A DNA stretch of 64,000 nucleotides. Origin: an uncultured SAR116 cluster alpha proteobacterium. GTDB taxonomy: Bacteria > Pseudomonadota > Alphaproteobacteria > Puniceispirillales > Marisalimonadaceae. Shown here one piece after another: positions 55,393-64,000 of this stretch; within the stretch, counting starts at the first letter, position 1, and each line of letters starts with the position of its first letter. Both the position numbers and the translations under genes were made by a program. The DNA is taken from the NCBI GenBank assembly GCA_902543145.1, contig CACBXG010000005.1, forward strand, positions 1 through 64,000, written 5' to 3'. The notes below the pieces were generated by a model. It did no database searches and was not told where the DNA came from. It was given only the letters and a program-made list of their open reading frames with translations.

Positions 55393-56488
55393 CATTATTG
55401 GAGGTGGTTGCGCAGCATTATCATTGGCTAGATTAATTCGCAACTTACCTAACTACAAATTTAATTTATTTATAGGAAATAAAAATAAAACTAAGAAAGA
55501 TCATTTTTGGGGATTTTGGAAAGTAAAAATTAATGATGATGCTTATAAAAAAGCAAATCATGTGTGGTCTAAATGGTCAATCAATACTAATGACTCTAAA
55601 CATATTCTAACGTCAGTTAAACATCCTTATTGTGTAATAAAAAGGAAAAAATGGTTGGGTATATGTAAAAAACAACTTCCAAGTCAAAAATATACCATTT
55701 TAGAAAATGATGTACTTGAAAAAGATGGTCAATTATTTGTTAAGAATAAGAAAATTAATGGTGATTTAGTATTTGATAGTAGACCACCTAAAATTCCGAG
55801 CAATATTTTGTTGCAGCACTTTGAAGGATTTGTAGTTACTTCTGAGAAAGATGTATTTGATCAAGATATAGTAACATTAATGGATTTCAGATGTGATCAG
55901 TCAAGAGGTATGCATTTTATTTACCTACTACCATTTAGTAAACGGAAAGCATTGGTTGAATCTACAATGTTTTCAAAAACAGTTGAGAACAAAGAATTTT
56001 ATTCAGCTGAAATTTCAAAATATCTCAAAAAATATTTTAACTTAGTCAAGTTCACAAAGAGTGATCATGAAAAAGGTATTATTCCCATGCATTATATTTC
56101 TTGTGTATCTAGAGAATTTTTTAATATTGGTACAAGAGGTGGGGCAGTAAGACCTTCTTCGGGATATGCTTTTACTTTTATTCAAAAACAGGCATTTCAA
56201 ATAATTAGCCAAATAAAAAATAGAAAAAAAATTAATACTCAAATTCATAATGCTATTGATTTATTTTTAGATGAAATATTTATAAATGTTATCAATGAGT
56301 ATCCTATCTTAGCTTCCAAAATTTTTTCAAGTTTAGGCAGAATTTTAAATGGTGATGAAATGGCTAAATTTATGTCTGGAAATGCTTCACTATTAACAAC
56401 TTGCAAAATAATTATTTCAATGCCTAAAATACCATTTATTAAATCATTTTTTTATGTTGTGTATCGTAAATGGTTCAATTTACCTTAG
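55373..56488 (+). CDS. crtY: Lycopene beta-cyclase
   Basis: The 371-residue CrtY-type cyclase makes beta-carotene from lycopene. The N-terminal dinucleotide motif is IIGGGCAALSLARLI (about 7-21). FDSRPPK, MDFRCDQSRGMHFIYLLPF (split about 171-190) and GTRGGAVRPSSGYAF (about 249-263) are typical CrtY motifs. It overlaps crtB (20 nt) and blh (19 nt), so the three are translationally linked. Confidence 0.94.
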   Translation: MIKKEINIIGGGCAALSLARLIRNLPNYKFNLFIGNKNKTKKDHFWGFWKVKINDDAYKKANHVWSKWSINTNDSKHILTSVKHPYCVIKRKKWLGICKKQLPSQKYTILENDVLEKDGQLFVKNKKINGDLVFDSRPPKIPSNILLQHFEGFVVTSEKDVFDQDIVTLMDFRCDQSRGMHFIYLLPFSKRKALVESTMFSKTVENKEFYSAEISKYLKKYFNLVKFTKSDHEKGIIPMHYISCVSREFFNIGTRGGAVRPSSGYAFTFIQKQAFQIISQIKNRKKINTQIHNAIDLFLDEIFINVINEYPILASKIFSSLGRILNGDEMAKFMSGNASLLTTCKIIISMPKIPFIKSFFYVVYRKWFNLP

Positions 56489-57291
56489 ATTGGTTAGATT
56501 ATATCTCATTATTTTTTATTATTTTTATGGGTATTCCCCATGGAGCTCTTGATGGTGCCATCTCTGTTACATTAGGTTTTACGAAAAGTTTTTATTTACA
56601 GGTACGATTTATAATTACATATTTATTTGTCGGTACATTAATTGTTGTTCTCTGGTATTTTTTACCAGTTTTTTCCCTCATTTTGTTCTTAATACTAAGT
56701 ATTTTTCATTTTGGTTGTGGTGATTTAAATTGGAAAAATAATACTTTATATTATATCTGTGGTTATGCTCATGGGGGGGTGGTAGTATTGGGCATAATTT
56801 TTTTTAACAAAGATGAAGTTAATCATCTCTTTTCAATTTTATCTGGTAATCAATTGTATTTATTGTGGCAATTTCTTTATATGGCTCTTTTAATATGGAT
56901 TTTCTCATTAATTTTAATGTTTTTTAATTATAAAAAAATTACTTTCTCTAAAAATTATATTAAATTATTTACTGTAATGGTTTTAGTGATATCACTTTTT
57001 CCCCCTTTGCCAGCTTTTGCAATATATTTTTGTCTTATTCACAGCATTCACCATTTTAAAAGAATTATACCAACATTACTTAACTTTATGGAAAAGAAAA
57101 AAATATTGTACCTAATGATTATTTTTTCTGTATTGAGTTGGTTAGGTGGCGGAACTGTATATTATATTTTACTAAATTTATATTCATATACAGATACAAT
57201 TATAAAAGTAACTTTTATTGGTTTGGCAGCGTTAACTTTCCCACATATGATTTTAGTAGACGGTGTGTTTAGGTTAAAGTATAAAGTTTAA
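56470..57291 (+). CDS. blh: Beta-carotene 15,15'-dioxygenase (Brp/Blh family)
   Basis: Blh cleaves beta-carotene into two retinals, supplying the proteorhodopsin chromophore. The 273-residue membrane protein has about eight hydrophobic segments and iron-ligand His motifs: GIPHGALDGA (about 21-30), IFHFGCGD (about 78-85), HSIHHFKR (about 190-197) and FPHMILVD near the C-terminus. It overlaps crtY by 19 nt and ends the retinal string; ubiA is convergent after 11 nt. Confidence 0.95.
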   Translation: MVQFTLDWLDYISLFFIIFMGIPHGALDGAISVTLGFTKSFYLQVRFIITYLFVGTLIVVLWYFLPVFSLILFLILSIFHFGCGDLNWKNNTLYYICGYAHGGVVVLGIIFFNKDEVNHLFSILSGNQLYLLWQFLYMALLIWIFSLILMFFNYKKITFSKNYIKLFTVMVLVISLFPPLPAFAIYFCLIHSIHHFKRIIPTLLNFMEKKKILYLMIIFSVLSWLGGGTVYYILLNLYSYTDTIIKVTFIGLAALTFPHMILVDGVFRLKYKV

Positions 57292-57302
57292 AACCTCTGT
57301 TA

Positions 57303-58217
57303 TTAGCTTATATGATTTCCTAGAGATGATAATGTTAAAAATAAACCAAGGACGATATTTGATTTAAATATTTGCAGTGGGTTGTTCTGTTCTATGTTTT
57401 TTATTTTTCTTACTTGATTAGCAAGATGCAATCCACATATCGATACACCAATGTACCAAAAGATATTATTGTTTAATAAATATCCACTAATAATTAATAA
57501 GCAAAACATAAAACTATAAGAACATCCTACAAAAAGAGTTAAGAAGTTTTTAGCTGAAACTGCTGAATTTTTAATACCAAAAATTTCATCTTCATTTTTA
57601 TCCTGGCATCCATAAATTGTGTCATATCCAATGATCCAGAACACAGTTGCCAAATACATAAAGAATATTCCTAAATTCCACTCTTCATTTGCAGCAGACC
57701 AAGCTGTTGGAACAGCCCAACTAAAGGTCAATCCTAATATAATTTGTGGCCATTTTGTAAATCTTTTAGCCAAGGGATATAGAATAACTAGAGGTATGGC
57801 TGAGACAGCTACAAACCAAGTCTTGATATTTAATTGATATAGACAAATCAAACCAATTAGTAACATTGTAATTAAAAAATAGGTTGCATGTAAAATTGAA
57901 ATTTCACCACTAGCAAGCGGTCTTTTTTTTGTTCTAGAAATTTTTTTATCAATATCTTTGTCCCACATATCATTAATAGTACATCCGGCAGCTCTCATTA
58001 CAATTGACCCTATTAAGAAAACAAACATTAGTTTTATACAGTTTATCAAATCTAAATTTGTTAATGGAAGCACCCACCACCCAGGTAGAAGAAGAAGCCA
58101 AAAACCGACTGGTCTGTCAAATCTTCCCAATCTTATCCATTTAATATAATGCTTAGGTAATATGTCCCACCAACCACTATCTAGCATGTCAGAATTATTT
58201 TGTTTGGGTATATTCAT
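57303..58217 (-). CDS. ubiA: 4-hydroxybenzoate polyprenyltransferase
   Basis: UbiA prenylates 4-hydroxybenzoate, the committed membrane step of ubiquinone synthesis. The 304-residue protein has about eight TM helices. The first Asp motif is NDMWDKDID (about 82-90) followed by RPLASG, and the second is YDTIYGCQDKNED (about 198-210). It is convergent with blh and divergent from rsmE. It supplies the pathway also served by coq7. Confidence 0.95.
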   Translation of the reverse strand: MNIPKQNNSDMLDSGWWDILPKHYIKWIRLGRFDRPVGFWLLLLPGWWVLPLTNLDLINCIKLMFVFLIGSIVMRAAGCTINDMWDKDIDKKISRTKKRPLASGEISILHATYFLITMLLIGLICLYQLNIKTWFVAVSAIPLVILYPLAKRFTKWPQIILGLTFSWAVPTAWSAANEEWNLGIFFMYLATVFWIIGYDTIYGCQDKNEDEIFGIKNSAVSAKNFLTLFVGCSYSFMFCLLIISGYLLNNNIFWYIGVSICGLHLANQVRKIKNIEQNNPLQIFKSNIVLGLFLTLSSLGNHIS

Positions 58218-58252
58218 AAATAATGCAATATCATTATACTATATTGTAATCA

Positions 58253-59047
58253 ATGAGCAGTGAAATTAATTTACAGTTATACGGTTTTGTAATGTTAGAC
58301 TTATCTTATAAAGCTAAAATCAGAATTTATTTTCCAGGAAAAATATCTTTAAAAAGTCCAGTTAAATTAGAAAATAAGCAAGTGCATTATTTAATAAATG
58401 TAATGAGAAAAAAAATTGATGATTCAATTTTAGTTTTCAATGGCGTTAATGGTGAGTTTTTGGCTAAAATTTCTGAAATTTATAAAAATACAATTATTAT
58501 TGATATTATTAAAAAAACACGAGATGTCCAAATTGACAATGATATTTGGTTATTATTTGCACCAGTTAAAAAATCTCCAACTGAATATATAGTGCAAAAG
58601 GCAACTGAATTGGGAGTATCTAAAATTATCCCTGTAATTACAGAACGCACTATCACAAAAAATTTAAATCTAAAAAGAATGCAAGATATAGCTATTGAAT
58701 CTTCTGAACAATGCGAACGCATAACGATCCCTGAAGTCTGTGCTGTAAAGAAACTTAAAGATTTAATTTCTAATTGGGATAATGATCGAATTATATTTTT
58801 TTGTGACGAAACGATTAGAAACAACAATGTTGTCAAAATAGATTTTCAAAATCTATTAACAAAGTCTTTTGGTGCTATTCTAGTGGGTCCTGAAGGTGGT
58901 TTCAGTGCAAATGAAACAAATTATTTAAGAGAAAAGAAGTTTATAAGACCAATTGATCTGGGACCTAGGATTTTGAGATCTGATACAGCAGTAATTGCTT
59001 CTCTTTCTCTTTGGCACTATTTAAATGGAGATATAAAAAATAATTAA
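58253..59047 (+). CDS. rsmE: 16S rRNA (uracil(1498)-N3)-methyltransferase
   Basis: The 264-residue SPOUT-class methyltransferase has an N-terminal PUA-like part with QVHYLINVMR (about 43-52), then KSPTEYIVQKATELGVSKI, which carries RsmE motif 1 (about 104-122). The knot motifs are LVGPEGGFSANE (about 210-221) and LGPRILRSDTAVIASLS. The Met at residue 14 (58292) is another plausible start, as IRIYF-type starts are usual. 94 nt separate it from gshA. Confidence 0.93.
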   Translation: MSSEINLQLYGFVMLDLSYKAKIRIYFPGKISLKSPVKLENKQVHYLINVMRKKIDDSILVFNGVNGEFLAKISEIYKNTIIIDIIKKTRDVQIDNDIWLLFAPVKKSPTEYIVQKATELGVSKIIPVITERTITKNLNLKRMQDIAIESSEQCERITIPEVCAVKKLKDLISNWDNDRIIFFCDETIRNNNVVKIDFQNLLTKSFGAILVGPEGGFSANETNYLREKKFIRPIDLGPRILRSDTAVIASLSLWHYLNGDIKNN

Positions 59048-59142
59048 TAATCTTATAATTAAGTTCAATATAGATTAGAAATACTATAACATGTTAAGTG
59101 TTTATATTTAAACTTATACCATAATCTAAATATGAGACCTAA

Positions 59143-60489
59143 ATGCCAAGATTAAAAAAAGAACACCTCATAAATTGGTTTAAAGAAGGTGAAAAAAAAA
59201 GAGAAGATTGGAAAATAGGTACTGAACATGAAAAATTTGTTTTTCATTTAAATAACCTAGAAAGAGTTGGTTATTTTGGTAAATCAGGTGTAAGTGAACT
59301 ATTAAATAATCTTGCAAATGAAAATAAATGGGAAAAAATTTTAGAAAACAACAATACTATTGCTTTAAAAGATGAAACTGGTGCGTCAATTTCTCTTGAA
59401 CCTGGTGGACAATTAGAATTATCGGGGTCTCCTCTGGATAACTTACATCAAACATGTAGAGAGACTGGAAGACACCTAAAAATCATGAAAAAAGCCATGA
59501 ACAAACTTGGATTATCAATGATTGGTCTAGGTTATGATCCTAAATGGTCTCGTTCAAAGCAAAATTGGATGCCAAAAGGTCGATATGAAATTATGAAAAA
59601 TTTTATGCCTAAAGTTGGTCAACTCGGATTAGATATGATGTTAAGGACTTGTACTATTCAAGTTAATTTGGATTATTTGAATGAACAGGATATGGTCCAA
59701 AAGTTTCAAACATCCTTAGCATTACAATCCATTGCAACAGCTATTTTTGCTAATTCCCCATTTATTGAAGGTAAAGAAAGTGGATATTTATCTTCAAGAG
59801 CAATGGTCTGGACAGATACTGACCCTAACAGAACAGGTGTACCAGAAATTGTTTTTAATGAATCTTTTGGCTACGAGGAATGGTTAGATTATGTCCTCAA
59901 GGTACCAATGTATTTTGTATATAGGGAAGGAGAATATATTGACGTATCTGGAAAATCTTTTTTAGATTTTATGGATGGAAAATTAGAAGGTTTTGATAGT
60001 CAATTTCCTTCTCTCAAAGACTGGGAGGACCATGTAACAGTTGCATTCCCAGAAGTTAGACTTAAACAATATTTAGAAATGAGAGGTGCAGACGGAGGGC
60101 CTTGGAATATAATTTGTGCCCTCCCAGCGTTATGGGTGGGATTATTGTATGATAATGAGGCTCAATTAGAGGCCTATGATTTGGCAAAGCCATTTATGAA
60201 TGCTCAGCTTTTAGAAGAAGGAAGAATTTCGGCTGCAAAATACGGTTTAAATGGGAAACTAGGATCCAAAAAAATTATCGATATAGCAGAAGAAATGATA
60301 AGAATTTCTAGTTTAGGTCTTCAAAGACGTAATAAATTAGATGAACGAGGCCTTGATGAAAGACAGTTTTTAGATCCACTGTACAACATCATTAGAAACA
60401 AAAAGACTGGATCTGAAATTCTTATAGAAAAGTTTAATGGCATCTGGAAGAAAAATATAGACAAAGTATTTATCGATAACGCTCTCTGA
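59143..60489 (+). CDS. gshA: Glutamate-cysteine ligase (plant/alphaproteobacterial type)
   Basis: The 448-residue GCS2-type ligase catalyses the first step of glutathione synthesis. IGTEHEKFVF (about 25-34), LEPGGQLELSGSPL (about 86-99) and MMLRTCTIQVNLDY (split about 165-178) form the active-site core, matching the plant-like family found in Alphaproteobacteria. A GshB gene is not in the window. The chaC-like gene at 28478 would degrade the final product. It is convergent with tldD (4 nt apart). Confidence 0.93.
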   Translation: MPRLKKEHLINWFKEGEKKREDWKIGTEHEKFVFHLNNLERVGYFGKSGVSELLNNLANENKWEKILENNNTIALKDETGASISLEPGGQLELSGSPLDNLHQTCRETGRHLKIMKKAMNKLGLSMIGLGYDPKWSRSKQNWMPKGRYEIMKNFMPKVGQLGLDMMLRTCTIQVNLDYLNEQDMVQKFQTSLALQSIATAIFANSPFIEGKESGYLSSRAMVWTDTDPNRTGVPEIVFNESFGYEEWLDYVLKVPMYFVYREGEYIDVSGKSFLDFMDGKLEGFDSQFPSLKDWEDHVTVAFPEVRLKQYLEMRGADGGPWNIICALPALWVGLLYDNEAQLEAYDLAKPFMNAQLLEEGRISAAKYGLNGKLGSKKIIDIAEEMIRISSLGLQRRNKLDERGLDERQFLDPLYNIIRNKKTGSEILIEKFNGIWKKNIDKVFIDNAL

Positions 60490-60493
60490 TACT

Positions 60494-61942
60494 TCAGTTC
60501 GTATCAGTACCTCCAACTGTGATGCCTCCCATTAATAACGTAGGTTGTCCAACGCCCACAGGGACACCCTGACCTTCTTTTCCACATGTGCCAATTCCGT
60601 CATCTAAAGACATATCATTTCCAATCAGAGTAATTTTCGACATTGCATCGGGGCCATTACCTATTAGGGTTGCTCCTTTAAGAGGCTGCTTAACCTTTCC
60701 ATTTTCTACCATATAGGCCTCAGAAGCAGAAAAAACAAATTTACCATTTGTAATATCAACTTGTCCACCAGCAAAATTAACAGCATAAATACCTTTTTTA
60801 ACTGAACTTACAATCTCTTCTGGTTCAATTGTTCCATTATCCATGTAAGTGTTTGTCATTCTTGGCATAGGGTAATGAGAATAAGACTGTCTTCTTCCAT
60901 TTCCAGTTGGTTCCATCTTCATTAATCTTGCATTCTGACGGTCTTGCATATAATTTCTTAAAATTCCATTTTCTATTAAAATGTTTTTTGATGATTTTGT
61001 ACCTTCGTCATCAATTGTTATTGATCCTCTTTTGTTTTCAATTGTTCCGTCATCAATGACTGTAACCCCATCAGCAGTAACTTTTTCTCCAATTTTCCCT
61101 GAGAATATTGAAGTACCTTTCCTATTAAAATCTCCTTCTAGGCCATGACCTACAGCTTCGTGTAACATAACACCTGGCCAACCCGGACCTAAAATAACAG
61201 GCATTTCTCCAGCAGGTGTAGGTATAGATTCAAGGTTAGTGTTAGCAATTCTCAAAGCTTCCTTAACTTGACCTTTCCATCTATCAGAATTAATCCATTC
61301 TTCATATATTCCTCTTCCACCACATCCGGAATTTCCAGTCTCTCTCCTTCCATTTTTTTCAACAACTAATGATACGTTAAGTCTAATAAGAGGTCTAATG
61401 TCAGCGGTTCTCTTTCCATCACCTCTTAATATTTGAATTGCTTGATAAGAGGCAGAAATAGATGCCGAAACTTGAATAACTTTTTTATCAATTGACCTTG
61501 CGTAAGCATCAATTTCTTGGAGTAAACTTGTTTTTATTTTAAATGAAGTTTCCTCGATTGGATTAATTGAAGTGTAAAGTGGTTTGTTAGTTCCATGTGA
61601 TGGACCTGGAGCCATTATTCCTGAATAGTTTTTTGATACGGACCTAACTGTTTCTGAGGCTCTTTTGAGAGAAGACTCTGTTATTTCGCCCGAATGAGCA
61701 AACCCTCTGGCTTCACCTGCAATTGCCCTTAAACCAAACCCCTTAGTGCTGTCGTAAGCAATATTTTTCATTCGTCCATCGTCAAACGAAAACGATTCTG
61801 ATTTTGTTGTTTCAAGATACAATTCTCCGTCATCAGAATTTTTTAAAGTGTCTGATACAATAGATTGAGCTTTATTAAGATCAAAATCATTATCTTCGTA
61901 AAACAATTTATCAGTTATTTCTAATGGTGATTTATTTTCCAT
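60494..61942 (-). CDS. tldD: Metalloprotease subunit TldD
   Basis: TldD is the zinc-bearing partner of TldE/PmbA (here at 48573). The 482-residue protein contains H261-EAVG-H266, the family's HExxxH, in MLHEAVGHGLEGD, plus MRMTNT-type PRMTNTYMDNG and a Cys in GIGTCGKEGQGVPVGVGQ near the C-terminus, all typical. In E. coli the pair processes peptide antibiotics and toxins. The two genes are 11 kb apart here rather than adjacent. Confidence 0.95.
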   Translation of the reverse strand: MENKSPLEITDKLFYEDNDFDLNKAQSIVSDTLKNSDDGELYLETTKSESFSFDDGRMKNIAYDSTKGFGLRAIAGEARGFAHSGEITESSLKRASETVRSVSKNYSGIMAPGPSHGTNKPLYTSINPIEETSFKIKTSLLQEIDAYARSIDKKVIQVSASISASYQAIQILRGDGKRTADIRPLIRLNVSLVVEKNGRRETGNSGCGGRGIYEEWINSDRWKGQVKEALRIANTNLESIPTPAGEMPVILGPGWPGVMLHEAVGHGLEGDFNRKGTSIFSGKIGEKVTADGVTVIDDGTIENKRGSITIDDEGTKSSKNILIENGILRNYMQDRQNARLMKMEPTGNGRRQSYSHYPMPRMTNTYMDNGTIEPEEIVSSVKKGIYAVNFAGGQVDITNGKFVFSASEAYMVENGKVKQPLKGATLIGNGPDAMSKITLIGNDMSLDDGIGTCGKEGQGVPVGVGQPTLLMGGITVGGTDTN

Positions 61943-62207
61943 TTTGAGCCTTTTATTTGAAATTTTATATATATGACATGGTGATATAATTACTATTCTT
62001 CAAGATTAACACTAAAATATATGAATTTGTTAATTAAATAATAACTTAATCTAAAAAAAATAATTTATTTGGTTTTAGATCTAGCATTTTTCATAAAAAA
62101 GTTTTAAGTAATACATATACAAACGTATTTTAGAATCATTTTAAATTAATATAACTTCATTCTATTATTTTAGATATGATCTGATTAAAGCTTGAGGAGC
62201 ATAAATA

Positions 62208-64000
<1,793 letters not shown>

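Overview
The window is 64 kb of AT-rich DNA (about 30% GC by eye) with tightly packed genes, very short spacers and many stop/start overlaps. It looks like a streamlined, free-living marine alphaproteobacterium. Supporting features are a proteorhodopsin with a retinal pathway, lipid A genes (lpxL, lpxK, kdtA), coq7 and ubiA for ubiquinone, an aa3-type cytochrome oxidase, a BamF-like lipoprotein and ileS-lspA-mutL in order. A relative of the HIMB59/AEGEAN-169 or SAR11-like groups is plausible, but this is inference; no rRNA gene is present to settle it.

Layout. 1-668: start of a large secreted repeat protein running off the left edge. 1226-9099: psd-pssA phospholipid pair, a P1-family peptidase, an MFS transporter with a damaged-looking 5' end, moaA, an esterase, an HNH protein and a yqaA-like/dsbB/coq7 operon. 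9191-9275: tRNA-Leu(CAA). 9276-18139: two tandem genomic islands of about 4.4 kb. Each is closed by a partial copy of the 3' half of the tRNA-Leu gene, the two share a common right-end sequence, and neither carries an integrase. Island A carries a TolA-like coiled-coil protein and a lyase-like lipoprotein. Island B carries a clearly more GC-rich amino-acid-type ABC transporter operon ending in an amidohydrolase.

18174-41364: housekeeping genes and small metabolic islands: coxG-like, a prolyl-tRNA deacylase-like gene, acnB, a D-threonine-aldolase-like gene broken by one stop codon, a DjlA-like co-chaperone, two gamma-glutamylcyclotransferase-like genes, a 2-oxoglutarate dioxygenase next to a GMC oxidoreductase, an MscS channel, ribF, ileS, lspA, a BamF-like gene, mutL, rsmD, an rluB-like gene, tadA, purD and xseA. 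41365-42128 is a gene-poor strip with three tiny membrane-protein candidates. 42129-49931: lipid A/Kdo assembly genes, an MsbA-like exporter, a tyrosine-phosphatase-like gene and pmbA. 50037-51772: argC and a third possible cyclotransferase-fold protein.

52127-57291: the phototrophy module. A proteorhodopsin with proton-pump residues and a blue-type spectral residue has its own promoter region and strong terminator. It is followed by crtI-crtB-crtY-blh, which converts geranylgeranyl-PP to retinal; crtE is absent from the window. 57303-64000: ubiA, rsmE, glutamate-cysteine ligase, tldD, and cytochrome oxidase subunit II followed by the start of subunit I at the right edge.

The most unusual structure is the pair of integrase-less tRNA-Leu cassettes. 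Other points worth checking are the nonsense-interrupted PLP gene, the A9-run 5' end of the MFS gene, the operator-like palindromes before proteorhodopsin, and the small WWNDG-repeat membrane protein cluster.
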